A stretch of 64,000 nucleotides of DNA from Lachnospira sp. UBA3790 (lineage in GTDB: Bacteria > Bacillota > Clostridia > Lachnospirales > Lachnospiraceae), in the NCBI GenBank assembly GCA_002369135.1, contig DFEY01000002.1, forward strand, positions 185,840 to 249,839. The letters run 5' to 3'. The notes below the pieces were generated by a model. It had not been told where the DNA came from. It searched no databases and worked only from the letters and a program-made list of their open reading frames with translations. Each line of letters starts with the position of its first letter. The stretch's first letter is position 1. Position numbers and translations under genes: made by a program. This document shows positions 8,131 to 17,702 of the stretch, piece by piece.

Positions 8131-9480
8131 CTATATTTGCTCGCTTGCTTCTTTTATATCATTAACGCCAATCAATTCTATGTCATTTTCTCTTATATTC
8201 TTCAAAGATACGGCTGGCATTATCACTTTCTTAAAGCCTAGCTTTTTGGCCTCAGCCACACGCTGCTCTGCCTGAGAGATTGCTCTAACCTCTCCAGCCA
8301 ATCCAACCTCGCCAAAGACTATGGTGTCTGGACTTATCACTCTATTTTTAAAACTACTGATAAATGCCATTACAAGAGCAAGGTCAAGCGCCGGTTCCGT
8401 AACCTTCATTCCACCTGCTATGTTTACATACGCATCGTAGTCTGCCATTTGAAGTCCAATTCGCTTTTCGATAACAGCCATAAGCAAGTTTACTCTGTTG
8501 TAATCTGTGCCCACTGCTGTTCTTCTTGGCTGTCCAAAGTTTGTGCGAGAAAGTAGTGCTTGTATTTCAACAAGCATTGGTCTGGTGCCTTCCATCAAGC
8601 ATGCAACCACTGTACCTGATGCATCTTTTGCCCTACCTTCTAGCATATATTCAGATGGATTAAGAACTTGATTAAGCCCATTGTTTCTCATCTCAAAAAC
8701 GCCTATCTCATTAGTTGAACCGAAACGGTTTTTTACTCCGCGTATAATCCTATAAACCGCCTGTTTGTCTCCCTCAAAGTACAAAACAGTATCTACCATA
8801 TGCTCTAGCATTCTAGGACCTGCCACAGTACCTTCTTTAGTCACATGTCCTACTATAAAAATAGGAATATTCTCTCCCTTAGCTAGTTGCATCAAAGAAT
8901 TAGTAGACTCGCGCACCTGTCCTACGCTACCTGGCGCTGTACCTATATCTTCACGATACATAGTCTGGATAGAATCAACTACCACTGCATCTGGCTTTTG
9001 ATCAAGCACTGTTGCTTCGATAATTTCAAGATTAGTTTCAGATAATAGTTTTAAACTGTCACTGAAATCTCCCATTCTGTTTGCGCGAAGTCTAATCTGC
9101 TTCAAAGACTCCTCACCTGAGATATATAAAACACTTAGTCCACTGTTTGCCATGTTTTGGCACACCTGCAAAAGAAGTGTGGACTTTCCAATACCTGGAT
9201 CTCCACCTACTAGCACTAAACCACCTGGCACTATTCCACCGCCCAACACGCGGTCAAGCTCACTAAAGCCTGTGGTGATTCTCTCCTCGTCCTTTGCAGT
9301 TACCTGATTAATAGCAACTGGATCGTTTACTAATAAATTTTTGTGAGCGTGTACCTTCTTTTTAGAACTAGGTGCCTCCGCGCAAGTTCCACCCGCATGA
9401 CATGCAGGACAAACGCCAAACCAAGTGGTCTGCTCGTTGCCACACTCTGTACAATAAAATAAGTTTTTCTCTTTGGCCAT
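8131..9480 (-). CDS. radA: DNA repair protein RadA
   Basis: RadA (Sms), 449 residues, a RecA-like ATPase that promotes branch migration during recombinational repair. The N-terminal four-cysteine zinc finger is complete (C10, C13, C24, C27). Walker A is GDPGIGKST at 93-101, and the RadA-specific KNRFG is at 250-254. The C-terminal Lon-protease-like domain follows (ALDLALVMAFISS). Length is normal for the family. The start has an AAAGGGG site. A hairpin lies in the 78-bp gap from the gene upstream; downstream the copy A hairpin can act as terminator. Confidence 0.97.
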   Translation of the reverse strand: MAKEKNLFYCTECGNEQTTWFGVCPACHAGGTCAEAPSSKKKVHAHKNLLVNDPVAINQVTAKDEERITTGFSELDRVLGGGIVPGGLVLVGGDPGIGKSTLLLQVCQNMANSGLSVLYISGEESLKQIRLRANRMGDFSDSLKLLSETNLEIIEATVLDQKPDAVVVDSIQTMYREDIGTAPGSVGQVRESTNSLMQLAKGENIPIFIVGHVTKEGTVAGPRMLEHMVDTVLYFEGDKQAVYRIIRGVKNRFGSTNEIGVFEMRNNGLNQVLNPSEYMLEGRAKDASGTVVACLMEGTRPMLVEIQALLSRTNFGQPRRTAVGTDYNRVNLLMAVIEKRIGLQMADYDAYVNIAGGMKVTEPALDLALVMAFISSFKNRVISPDTIVFGEVGLAGEVRAISQAEQRVAEAKKLGFKKVIMPAVSLKNIRENDIELIGVNDIKEASEQI

Positions 9481-9505
9481 ATATTTACCCCTTTAAAAGA
9501 TACGA

Positions 9506-9528
9506 ATTGCACATTTAAAATGTGCAAT
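9506..9528 (-). promoter_or_regulatory. Hairpin between the membrane-protein gene and radA
   Basis: A perfect 9-bp stem ATTGCACAT / ATGTGCAAT with a 5-nt loop lies 26 bp upstream of radA. No T-run follows in the radA direction, so it looks more like a processing or leader structure than a terminator. Confidence 0.4.
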
Positions 9529-9558
9529 CCGTTTTAATGTTTATTAATTTTTAAAAGA

Positions 9559-11400
9559 TTAGTCTAAATCGATAAATTCAAAATCGTTGTCTTCATCTAG
9601 TTCGTCGTCTTCGTCATCTGATTGAAGCATTGATTTAAGTGTGCTCTTCAAATCTTCTGGTTCATTCAAACTATCAACATCAATCTCCGAAGTATCAACA
9701 ATTTCTCTCTTGTCTGCCAAGTTCTCAATCGGATCAGCTAGTTCTGGTCCATCATCTTCTGTTATATCCACTAGTACTTCATCCTCTGAGTGTATTTCTC
9801 CACCGTAGAAACCTTCAGTAGACTCTTTGTCTGTGCCAAATGTTGGCTCATCGCCATATCCTTCGTGGCGCTTACTAAAGTCTCTCTTCTTCTTGTGAGT
9901 TTCTTCCACTGGCTCTTGTACTGGAGTATCTACCACTGGCTCCTGCGCTGGAGTCTCTACTACTGGAGTTTCCACTACTGGTGTGTCTACTACTGGAGTA
10001 GCTTCCACTTTATTATCTATAAAGTCTTCAGCAGGCTCGATTTGTATTTCGTCTGCATCCACCTCGATATTCTCATCTGGAACATCATCAATATCGTCAT
10101 CGTCCAAATTCAAAATATCATCTTCTGTTTCCACTGCATCGATATCATCTTCATCTGGTGTATCTAGTGGAATTGCATCAATGTCATCTTCATCCGTAGG
10201 TACAGCGTCTATATCATTCTCATCTGGCTCTTCTTTGTCTGCCTTCTTATCCTTATTAGCCTTCTTATCTTCACCCATACCGGCTGTCACAAATTCCTCA
10301 GCCTTAATTTTCTTTTCTTTCTTATTAAGTTTGCTGTGAATTAGTAAGAAGATTAGGATAATAATTAACACTGCCATTCCGATAATGATGTAACGGAAAA
10401 TATTGTACTTCTTAGTCAAAGCATTCTTTCTATCCTTCATATTATCATATGCTTGGTTAGCAGCTTCAATCTGACTGTTAACATCATTATCAATTAAGTA
10501 TCTTTGCATACATTTTTCAATGTCATCATATGTATATAGAGATGTCTCACCATCCCAGTTCATAGCATAAACAAAGAACATTTCCTTCTCATCATCAAGA
10601 ATCCATGCTTTTACTTTTTGACCATCAATCTTGATTGTTTTCTTTTCGTAGTTTTTCAAGATGTCATCTGGGTTCTCTGGTTCTACGATAGTGTACATTC
10701 TACTTTTTACTTTGACATTGTTCATTATGTAGAACTTTTTAGCGTCTCTATCGTAAATGCAGAATCCTTCTCCGTCTGGACCAGTTAGGTAGAATGCTGT
10801 TAAGTCTTTTTCTTTACCTTTAATAGCATCGTACTTTTTGCCATTGTAGCTGGCTGTAGTCTTTACGAATCCTCTAGGAATATCTTTTTTAGAGAAAGAA
10901 GTAATTTTATACTCCTTGCCATTCATTTCGACTTTTGCAGATTTCTTGCTCACTTTCTTCTTTTCAGGAGAAGATGATTTTTTTGCAGCCTTGCCACCTT
11001 CTTTGTACTGTGAATCTTCTGCTGGTGTGCACTTCTTAGTCTTTAATGTGTAAACCTGCTTTGCACCGTTGGTTGCAGTAACTGTTACTGTAGTTTTGTT
11101 CTTTCCAGTATCCATTCTTGTGTTTACTGCTTCCTTATCTACAACTGCTGTAGACGCAGGATTGTTTGTTGTAACCAAGATTTCAATTCTCACACAGTTT
11201 GATTTAACGATGAAATCATACTTGTAAGTAGTTGGTTTAAAATTGAACTTTAATTGCTTCTTTGCTCCCGCTGTGTCAACACTATACACTTGCATAGATT
11301 TCAAGTCTGTATCGCTGGCAGCCTTTACTGAAACTTGAGCTGATGCGAATACAAATGTAAGTGCTATCATCGCAATTAGTAATCTCTTTAGACTTTTCAT
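9559..11400 (-). CDS. Exported membrane protein with cadherin-like domain and acidic cytoplasmic tail
   Basis: The protein has 613 residues. It carries a signal peptide (1-28, SLKRLLIAMIALTFVFASA), a cadherin-like beta-sandwich domain at about 30-124 (TDLKSMQVYSVD ... TYKYDF ... VTVTATNGA), a Lys/Ser linker, a second beta-rich region at 155-300, and one membrane helix at about 334-355. A very acidic low-complexity tail runs to the end. The tail repeats EDDIDAVP-like units three times and then TPVVDTPVVET-like units, ending DNDFEFIDLD. The order suggests an outside sensor or adhesion part and an inside acidic tail. The gene is 26 bp after purD and may share its transcript. I do not recognise a named family; no function is claimed. 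Confidence 0.7.
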   Translation of the reverse strand: MKSLKRLLIAMIALTFVFASAQVSVKAASDTDLKSMQVYSVDTAGAKKQLKFNFKPTTYKYDFIVKSNCVRIEILVTTNNPASTAVVDKEAVNTRMDTGKNKTTVTVTATNGAKQVYTLKTKKCTPAEDSQYKEGGKAAKKSSSPEKKKVSKKSAKVEMNGKEYKITSFSKKDIPRGFVKTTASYNGKKYDAIKGKEKDLTAFYLTGPDGEGFCIYDRDAKKFYIMNNVKVKSRMYTIVEPENPDDILKNYEKKTIKIDGQKVKAWILDDEKEMFFVYAMNWDGETSLYTYDDIEKCMQRYLIDNDVNSQIEAANQAYDNMKDRKNALTKKYNIFRYIIIGMAVLIIILIFLLIHSKLNKKEKKIKAEEFVTAGMGEDKKANKDKKADKEEPDENDIDAVPTDEDDIDAIPLDTPDEDDIDAVETEDDILNLDDDDIDDVPDENIEVDADEIQIEPAEDFIDNKVEATPVVDTPVVETPVVETPAQEPVVDTPVQEPVEETHKKKRDFSKRHEGYGDEPTFGTDKESTEGFYGGEIHSEDEVLVDITEDDGPELADPIENLADKREIVDTSEIDVDSLNEPEDLKSTLKSMLQSDDEDDELDEDNDFEFIDLD

Positions 11401-11426
11401 TTTAAATGATCTCCTTTATCTGAATT

Positions 11427-12689
11427 TTATAATTCTTTTCCGATGTCTGTTCTCATATATTTGTTATCAAAATCGATTAGCTTTGTAGCCTCATAAGCGT
11501 TTGCTCTAGCTTCTTTTAATGTGTCGCCCTTTGCTGTCACGCCTAAAACTCTTCCGCCGTTTGTTACGATTTTGCCATCGTCTAATTTTGTGCCCGCGTG
11601 AAAGACATAGTATCCGTCTTTTCCGTCAAACTGTTCAAGTCCTTTAATCTCGAATCCCTTTTCGTATGAAACTGGGTATCCGTCACTTGCTAGTACCACG
11701 CACACTGCTGCATTGTCTTCAAACTCTAGATCAATCTCATCAAGTTTTCCGTCTATGCAAGCCTCAAACACATCTATTATATCATTTTTCATTCTAGGTA
11801 ACACTACCTGTGCTTCAGGATCGCCAAATCTAGCATTGTACTCTAGAACCTTTGGTCCATCTTCTGTTAGCATCAATCCAAAGAATATAATTCCTGTAAA
11901 TGGTCTTCCCTCAGCTGCCATCGCATCCACAGATGCCTGGTAAATGTATTTCTTACAAAACTCGTCCACATCATCTGTGTAGAAAGGACTAGGTGAGAAT
12001 GTTCCCATACCACCAGTGTTAAGTCCCTGGTCACCATCTTTGGCGCGCTTGTGATCCTGCGCTGAAGTCATGATCTTAATAGTCTTTCCATCTACGAATG
12101 AAAGCACTGAAACTTCCTTACCAGTCATAAACTCTTCTATTACTATAGTATTTCCGGCTTCGCCAAATTTCTTATCAAGCATCAATGTCTTAACGCCTTC
12201 CATTGCCTCTTCTCTAGTCTGGCAAATTAAAACTCCTTTGCCGAGGGCTAGTCCATCCGCCTTTAGAACGATTGGCATCTTTGCAGTCTCTAGATATTTC
12301 ATTGCTTCCTCAGGTGAGTCGAAGTTTTCATATCCAGCTGTTGGGATATTGTACTTCTTCATCAAATCTTTTGAGAATGCCTTTGAACCTTCTAGGATAG
12401 CTGCGTTCTTTCTTGGACCAAACACGCGAAGTCCAGCCTCCTCAAACTTATCTACAACACCGCCCACTAGTGGGTCGTCCATTCCGATAACTGTTAAATC
12501 AATTTCTTTTTCCTTTGCAAAGTCTACTAGCTTATCGAATTCCATCGCTCCGATATCTACACACTCTGCTATTTGTCCTATGCCAGCGTTACCTGGTGCA
12601 CAGTAAATCTTATCAACCTTTGGGCTTTTAGCAACCGATGTGGTAATCGCATGCTCTCTTCCGCCACTTCCTACTATTAATACTTTCAC
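11427..12689 (-). CDS. purD: Phosphoribosylamine-glycine ligase
   Basis: GAR synthetase, 420 residues, second step of purine synthesis: phosphoribosylamine plus glycine and ATP to GAR. It opens MKVLIVGSGGREHAI, the family signature, and has the ATP-grasp pattern (VLKADGLALGKGV, GEAGNTIVIEEFMTGKEVS, YNARFGDPEAQVVLP). It is the last pur gene of the purE-purM-purN-purD block, 15 bp after purN. Confidence 0.97.
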   Translation of the reverse strand: MKVLIVGSGGREHAITTSVAKSPKVDKIYCAPGNAGIGQIAECVDIGAMEFDKLVDFAKEKEIDLTVIGMDDPLVGGVVDKFEEAGLRVFGPRKNAAILEGSKAFSKDLMKKYNIPTAGYENFDSPEEAMKYLETAKMPIVLKADGLALGKGVLICQTREEAMEGVKTLMLDKKFGEAGNTIVIEEFMTGKEVSVLSFVDGKTIKIMTSAQDHKRAKDGDQGLNTGGMGTFSPSPFYTDDVDEFCKKYIYQASVDAMAAEGRPFTGIIFFGLMLTEDGPKVLEYNARFGDPEAQVVLPRMKNDIIDVFEACIDGKLDEIDLEFEDNAAVCVVLASDGYPVSYEKGFEIKGLEQFDGKDGYYVFHAGTKLDDGKIVTNGGRVLGVTAKGDTLKEARANAYEATKLIDFDNKYMRTDIGKEL

Positions 12690-12704
12690 TGTTTTCTCCT
12701 CGCT

Positions 12705-13289
12705 TTATTTATTTGCTAATTCGTTTATTACTTCAGGAAGAATCTGCCACTCGGCTTCTTCCATAACACGTCTCTGTAATGTTTCAGGTGTATCATCTTC
12801 TCTAACCGCCACTGCCTTTTGTTTGATGATTGGACCTGTGTCAGTTCCTTCATCGACAAAGTGCACAGTAGCACCTGTTATCTTTACTCCGCGCTCCAAA
12901 GCTTTCTCATGTACTTTTAAACCATAGAAACCGTCTCCACAAAATGAAGGAATGAGCGATGGATGAATGTTTATGATTTTGTTCTCATATTTTTTAACAA
13001 GTTCCGCAGGAAGTACTACTAAGAATCCTGCTAGCACTATCAAATCTAGTTTGTAACTATCGATAGTCTCTAGAAGTGCTTTGTTAAATTCATCTCTAGT
13101 CGCGTAATCCTTTGGCGATACCGCCACTGCTTCTATGCCCTTACCTTTAGCACGCTCTAGCGCGTAAGCATCTTTTTTATTACTTATTACAACTTCTAGT
13201 GTGGCGTTTGTGATTTTTCCAGCATCCATTGCATCCATAATGGCCTGCAAGTTTGTGCCACCACCAGAAACTAAAACTCCAAATCTCAT
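12705..13289 (-). CDS. purN: Phosphoribosylglycinamide formyltransferase
   Basis: GAR transformylase using 10-formyltetrahydrofolate, 194 residues. The N-terminal loop VSGGGTNLQAIMDA binds the phosphate. Catalytic Asn-His-Asp are visible in INIHPSLIPSF and DEGTDTGPII. Normal length for PurN. It lies 12 bp downstream of purM and 15 bp upstream of purD. Confidence 0.96.
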   Translation of the reverse strand: MRFGVLVSGGGTNLQAIMDAMDAGKITNATLEVVISNKKDAYALERAKGKGIEAVAVSPKDYATRDEFNKALLETIDSYKLDLIVLAGFLVVLPAELVKKYENKIINIHPSLIPSFCGDGFYGLKVHEKALERGVKITGATVHFVDEGTDTGPIIKQKAVAVREDDTPETLQRRVMEEAEWQILPEVINELANK

Positions 13290-13301
13290 ATTGGTCCTTC
13301 C

Positions 13302-14330
13302 TTAATCTACTAGCACTGCTTCTTTAGCGCCGGCTTCTATATGTCCAACTTCGTATGCTTTGTCGCCAGCTGCTTCTATAGCTTCCATAGCCTTATCCAC
13401 GTCAGCTTCGTCCACTGCAATAATCATTCCAAGTCCCATATTGTAAGTAGCATACATCATTTCTTCGTCGATGCCGCCAGTCTTTTGAAGAAGATCAAAG
13501 ATAGGTGGAATGTCGTAACTGCTCTTGCTTACGATAGCCTTAACTCCTTCTGGAAGCATACGTGGGATGTTTTCGTAAAAGCCGCCGCCAGTTATATGGC
13601 TACAACCCTTAACTGTAACTCCAGCATCCTTCACATTCTTAAGAGCCTTAACATATATGCGAGTTGGTGCAATCAAAGCTTCGCCCAAAGTAGTTCCAAG
13701 TTCGTCGTAGTAAGTGTCTAGTGACTCTTTTGTCATATCAAACACTTTCCGAACCAAAGAAAAACCATTCGAGTGAACGCCTGTTGATGCAATACCTATA
13801 AGCTTATCTCCCGGCTTAATATTCTCACCAGTGATTAAATCTTTTCTATCAACTACGCCTACGGCAAAGCCAGCCAAGTCATAGTCATCCTCTGGCATCA
13901 AACCAGGGTGCTCTGCTGTCTCTCCGCCAACCAATGCTGCGCCGGACTGCTTACAGCCTTCTGCCACACCACTTACTATAGTAGCAATTTTTTCTGGGTA
14001 GTTTTTACCGCATGCGATATAGTCTAGGAAGAATAATGGCTCTCCACCTGAACATGCAATATCGTTTACACACATTGCAACTGCATCAATACCGATAGTG
14101 TCGTGTTTATCCATTACAAACGCTAGCTTAACTTTTGTTCCGCATCCATCTGTTCCAGACAACAACACTGGATCGTCCATATCCTTAATTCCTGACAAAT
14201 CAAATGCTCCTGCAAATCCGCCAATTCCACCTAACACCTCAGGTCTCATTGTCTCCTTAATGCTAGCCTTCATTAGCTCTACTGATTTGTACCCCGCTTC
14301 AATATCTACTCCTGAACTTTTGTAATCCAT
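13302..14330 (-). CDS. purM: Phosphoribosylformylglycinamidine cyclo-ligase
   Basis: AIR synthetase, 342 residues, closes the imidazole ring (FGAM to AIR). Signatures are GGFAGAFDLSG, SGTDGCGTKVKLAF, CVNDIACSGGEPLFFLDY and GGETAEHPG. The start gives MDYKSSGVDIEAG, a typical PurM opening (DYxxAGVDIxAG). It is 13 bp after purE. Confidence 0.97.
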   Translation of the reverse strand: MDYKSSGVDIEAGYKSVELMKASIKETMRPEVLGGIGGFAGAFDLSGIKDMDDPVLLSGTDGCGTKVKLAFVMDKHDTIGIDAVAMCVNDIACSGGEPLFFLDYIACGKNYPEKIATIVSGVAEGCKQSGAALVGGETAEHPGLMPEDDYDLAGFAVGVVDRKDLITGENIKPGDKLIGIASTGVHSNGFSLVRKVFDMTKESLDTYYDELGTTLGEALIAPTRIYVKALKNVKDAGVTVKGCSHITGGGFYENIPRMLPEGVKAIVSKSSYDIPPIFDLLQKTGGIDEEMMYATYNMGLGMIIAVDEADVDKAMEAIEAAGDKAYEVGHIEAGAKEAVLVD

Positions 14331-14343
14331 TTCTTTCCTCGCT

Positions 14344-14826
14344 TTATTCGTTTATTTTGGCGTCCTTTGCCATAACTTCTTTTTTCATATTTTCAGCATA
14401 TGCTTCTAGTTTACATAATAATTCTTCGTCTTCTGTAGCCAAAATCTTTGCTGCCAAGATACCAGCGTTCAAACCGCCATTAATAGCAACTGTAGCCACT
14501 GGAACACCTGAAGGCATCTGAACGATTGAGTAAAGTGAATCAACACCGCCCAAATCCGAAGTCTTCATTGGAATTCCGATAACTGGTAGTGGGAACAATG
14601 CTGCACACATACCTGGTAGATGCGCTGCCTTTCCTGCTCCAGCTATAATAACTTTCATTCCATTATCCTTAGCGCCCTTTGCCCAGTCAAAGAAGATGTC
14701 TGGTTCTCTGTGCGCTGAGATAATTCTCATCTCATAATCAATTCCCATTTCATCTAGGAACGCTGCTGCTTTTTCCATGATAGGCATATCTGAATCACTG
14801 CCCATAACTATTCCAACTTTTGCCAT
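14344..14826 (-). CDS. purE: N5-CAIR mutase PurE
   Basis: PurE, 160 residues. It carries GSDSDMPIMEKA near the N-terminus and SAHREPD, plus GAGKAAHLPGM. It moves the carboxyl group to form CAIR. No purK is visible in the window, so whether it works with PurK or uses CO2 directly is open. The start at 14826 is preferred because GAGG lies 8 nt before it; the ATG 6 bp earlier sits too close, and the frame from 14868 adds unrelated residues that overlap the spacer to the peptidase gene. Confidence 0.94.
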   Translation of the reverse strand: MAKVGIVMGSDSDMPIMEKAAAFLDEMGIDYEMRIISAHREPDIFFDWAKGAKDNGMKVIIAGAGKAAHLPGMCAALFPLPVIGIPMKTSDLGGVDSLYSIVQMPSGVPVATVAINGGLNAGILAAKILATEDEELLCKLEAYAENMKKEVMAKDAKINE

Positions 14827-14870
14827 TTTCATTTCCTCTTTCTTTCCGTGATTACTCACTTCTTTCAAAT

Positions 14871-16871
14871 CTATGCTTCATTCAAAGCTTCGTTTAGTAA
14901 CTCTGTTCCTTCTAGTACAAATCTTCCCTGCTCTATAATCTTGATTTCTTCACCATCTTTTGTGATAGCAACTATGTCTCCAAGTTCATCGTATGGGATA
15001 GTAACATCCGTATGACAGCCAAAGTATGCTTTGGAAATGTCAGTCTTACGTAGCGCTGATACTTCATTTTCTCTGGCAACTATCTGCTTTCCATCTGGAT
15101 TGAACGTCTCCATATCTTCTTGGAAACTGAAACATGTATCGCCCACTGCAAAGTGAGGTCCCATCTTCTCTACTATCAAAATAGGAAGTTTGTATATACA
15201 ATCATATTTGTTTGCAATCACGTACGCTGTAGTATTTGTTCCAATAGCAAACTCACCAATAGGCAAAGTCTCGTGATTAAACATTACGTTTTCTTTGAAG
15301 TAGTTTTTGTTTTCTTCATCGGAGTCAAAGTTCTGGCACCTATAGTCTTTAATCATTCCATCTTCAAACTCAATCTCAAGTTCTTTAAAGTTAAGACCTT
15401 TCAAGTAAACTGAACTAACGTGAAGTAGTCCGTTTGTACCTTTCAACTTTGGAGATGTGAAAACTTCGCCCAGCGGAATATTTACATCCGCCAAACAGTT
15501 TTCAAAGTTTGTCTCCTTAGTAGGGTCATTCATCTCGTGCATTGCCACTGTAAAGTCTGTCTTATTATTTCCTCTACCAGTGATGTGTACAAACTCTGCC
15601 TTGTCCAAAGCATCAATCAATACCTGCTGAACTTTTCCATACTTTTCAGTATCAAGACTGTTAATCTTTACTGTCTCGTGGAAAAACTCTTCGAAGTTAT
15701 CGCCAAACTCTGGAATAGGGAATGAGATAATAGTAAAACTTCTCTCCTCTCCCTTAATATATGTTCTAACAATTTTTGTAAACTCTGTTTGATACTGGGC
15801 TGTTAACTCCTGCTGCTCTGGTGTGAACTTGATAGCCTCTGGAGTGCTCTCTGGTTCAAATGGTTTCTCGCCAAAGATTTCAAGTCTAGCAGGTCCAGCC
15901 ATCTGAGATGCCATCTCTTTTCTACTCTCAAATGCCGCTGTCTCAGTCTCTAGTTTTCTCTTCATATATGCTTTGTCGAAGAATAATGCTGCATCTTGCT
16001 TGTGATCAAAAGCGTACTGCTTATTTATATCTGTAGACTGGTAATCCCCATATCCAATTACAGGCTTTAGTCCCATATCTGCAAAGCGCTTGATAGCTGC
16101 TTTTACTATTCTCTCAAAGCCAAGCACATACATTAGCTGCACGTTACTCTTGATTGATAAATCTTTCCCTGTTGCCACAAAACCTCTTCTGTAACCTTCA
16201 GTGTAAAGACTTGCAATCTCATCTATCTTTTCATCGCTAAGTGTGTTTAAAAACTTAGCCATCTTAATTTCATTATCACCAATATGGTTTCCGTATTTGT
16301 AAAGATATCTAATATCACTTAAGTCACTCTCAAGAATAATTTTTGTCACTCTGTCCTTGCTTGGATCTAGCATACTGCCCAAATCTACATCCATAAAGAT
16401 TTCAGAATTATCTCTCTCAAATGTGTAGATAATATCTTTCAAGTTTTCAGGCGTTAGTCCCTCTTCATCCTCAAACAAACTGTAAATCTCAATTACAAGT
16501 TCGCATCTAATTAAAGCAACTTCCAAGTCACCCTCAAACATATTTAATATACCTGAGCGTAGAGATGCATAAACATAGCATAGCATCTGTCCATACTCCT
16601 CGCCCAAAGTGTTAACTGCAAATGTTGGGTTTGCAAAACTACTCTGGTAGTTTTCTGGCTCTATCTCTTCATATAACTTTTTATTAAAAGCCTCTAATTC
16701 TTCTAATGCAGCCTCGTCAAAGAACCCCTTTTCTTTCTTTTCCTTTATTTCATCAATTAAAAGAATCAACTTTGCGGCAGCTTCAAAGTAAGTCTTAAAC
16801 TTATCATCTACTGCTGCTTCATTTAATATTTCATTTACCTTTTCAATTACTAATGTGTATCTTTCTTCCAT
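14871..16871 (-). CDS. M29-type aminopeptidase with long N-terminal extension
   Basis: The protein has 666 residues. The C-terminal part (from about 350) matches the M29 aminopeptidase (AmpS/T) pattern of metal-dependent, membrane-free enzymes. It shows HITGRGNNKTDFTVAM, the metal-ligand stretch NIPLGEVFTSP, EFAIGTNTTAYVI, MGPHFAVGDTC and CHTDVTIPYDE near the end. M29 enzymes are usually about 370-410 residues, so the first ~300 residues, mostly helical and acidic, are extra and of unknown role. It is placed 2 bp before purE and 12 bp after a small membrane gene inside the nucleotide gene train, with no obvious metabolic link. Confidence 0.82.
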   Translation of the reverse strand: MEERYTLVIEKVNEILNEAAVDDKFKTYFEAAAKLILLIDEIKEKKEKGFFDEAALEELEAFNKKLYEEIEPENYQSSFANPTFAVNTLGEEYGQMLCYVYASLRSGILNMFEGDLEVALIRCELVIEIYSLFEDEEGLTPENLKDIIYTFERDNSEIFMDVDLGSMLDPSKDRVTKIILESDLSDIRYLYKYGNHIGDNEIKMAKFLNTLSDEKIDEIASLYTEGYRRGFVATGKDLSIKSNVQLMYVLGFERIVKAAIKRFADMGLKPVIGYGDYQSTDINKQYAFDHKQDAALFFDKAYMKRKLETETAAFESRKEMASQMAGPARLEIFGEKPFEPESTPEAIKFTPEQQELTAQYQTEFTKIVRTYIKGEERSFTIISFPIPEFGDNFEEFFHETVKINSLDTEKYGKVQQVLIDALDKAEFVHITGRGNNKTDFTVAMHEMNDPTKETNFENCLADVNIPLGEVFTSPKLKGTNGLLHVSSVYLKGLNFKELEIEFEDGMIKDYRCQNFDSDEENKNYFKENVMFNHETLPIGEFAIGTNTTAYVIANKYDCIYKLPILIVEKMGPHFAVGDTCFSFQEDMETFNPDGKQIVARENEVSALRKTDISKAYFGCHTDVTIPYDELGDIVAITKDGEEIKIIEQGRFVLEGTELLNEALNEA

Positions 16872-16883
16872 TTTTTGTCCTCT

Positions 16884-17234
16884 CTAAATGTATGCGATGT
16901 ATATCAAAACTATAGAAATCCAAATGATTGCGTTAAGAACTGTTCCAATATATGAAAATCTATAAAACTTGTTTTCTTCTGTAAAACTTCTAATACCGAT
17001 AACAAATCCCATAAGCGCTGAAATAAATACTAGTATCATAATAATTCCTATATACATTCCAGACTTGCCATCTTCCATCACTGCCATGGTAATAGTCAGT
17101 GACAAAAGTGCTAAATTGCAAAGTCCGATTGTACTAGAAATTCTGCCACCTCTTGCATATTTGCTTAGTGGTATTTTTCTATCTTTTTTATCTTCTCTAG
17201 TAGGCTTTGGCGCCTTCGCTCTTTTGCTAAACAT
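16884..17234 (-). CDS. Small membrane protein, three predicted helices
   Basis: A protein of 116 residues with a basic cytoplasmic start (KRAKAPKPTREDKKDRK) and three or four hydrophobic segments (IGLCNLALLSLTITMAV, MYIGIIMILVFISALMGFV, FSYIGTVLNAIIWISIVLI). It resembles small uncharacterised membrane proteins of Lachnospiraceae (possibly DUF6142; recalled, not checked). It is packed between vanZ-like (9 bp) and the M29 gene (12 bp), so it is translated as part of the same train. Confidence 0.65.
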   Translation of the reverse strand: MFSKRAKAPKPTREDKKDRKIPLSKYARGGRISSTIGLCNLALLSLTITMAVMEDGKSGMYIGIIMILVFISALMGFVIGIRSFTEENKFYRFSYIGTVLNAIIWISIVLIYIAYI

Positions 17235-17243
17235 TTCTACCTC

Positions 17244-17699
17244 TTAATTAATCGCTTTTGCAATCGCATAAATAACATAACCTGTGATTGCCCCAGCTGT
17301 GTTTAGAATAATATCATCTATATCAAACGCTCCCACTTTTGTGAGAATCTGAATTACCTCAATAGCTCCTGAAAACATCATTGACAAAAGTGTTACCACG
17401 AAAAAATTTCTAGTAACTTTATTCTTTGAACTCATTGGAATGAGAAAACCAAATGGTACAAAGATAAGCATATTTCCACCTAAATTCATAAGTGTAGTTT
17501 TCCATCCATAGGTGTATCTCATCGCCCAAAATCTCTTGATTTCGTGGAATGGATGAGTGTTCATTCGTCTAACAATAGTTCCAGTTTTTCTTCCTAACTC
17601 ATCACTAAAGAACACAAAGAAAATGAGTAGCGCAAAATATGCTACTAAAAGAATTCTTCCAACTATTCTGTTAATTCTTTTTTTCTTTGCTTGTTGCAT
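17244..17699 (-). CDS. VanZ family membrane protein
   Basis: A protein of 151 residues with four membrane segments. The VanZ-like pattern is visible: MNLGGNMLIFVPFGFLIP in the middle and a C-terminal EVIQILTKVGAFDIDDIILNTAGAITGY. VanZ proteins give low-level teicoplanin resistance in some hosts, but most chromosomal members have no proven role. It lies 3 bp after pyrE. Confidence 0.88.
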   Translation of the reverse strand: MQQAKKKRINRIVGRILLVAYFALLIFFVFFSDELGRKTGTIVRRMNTHPFHEIKRFWAMRYTYGWKTTLMNLGGNMLIFVPFGFLIPMSSKNKVTRNFFVVTLLSMMFSGAIEVIQILTKVGAFDIDDIILNTAGAITGYVIYAIAKAIN

Positions 17700-17702
17700 T
17701 TA

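Noticed and set aside
10000..10339. Plus-strand Ser-rich open frame opposite the acidic tail
   Set aside because: It is the antisense of Asp/Glu repeats, which always gives Ser/Ile-rich shadow frames; there is no start signal.
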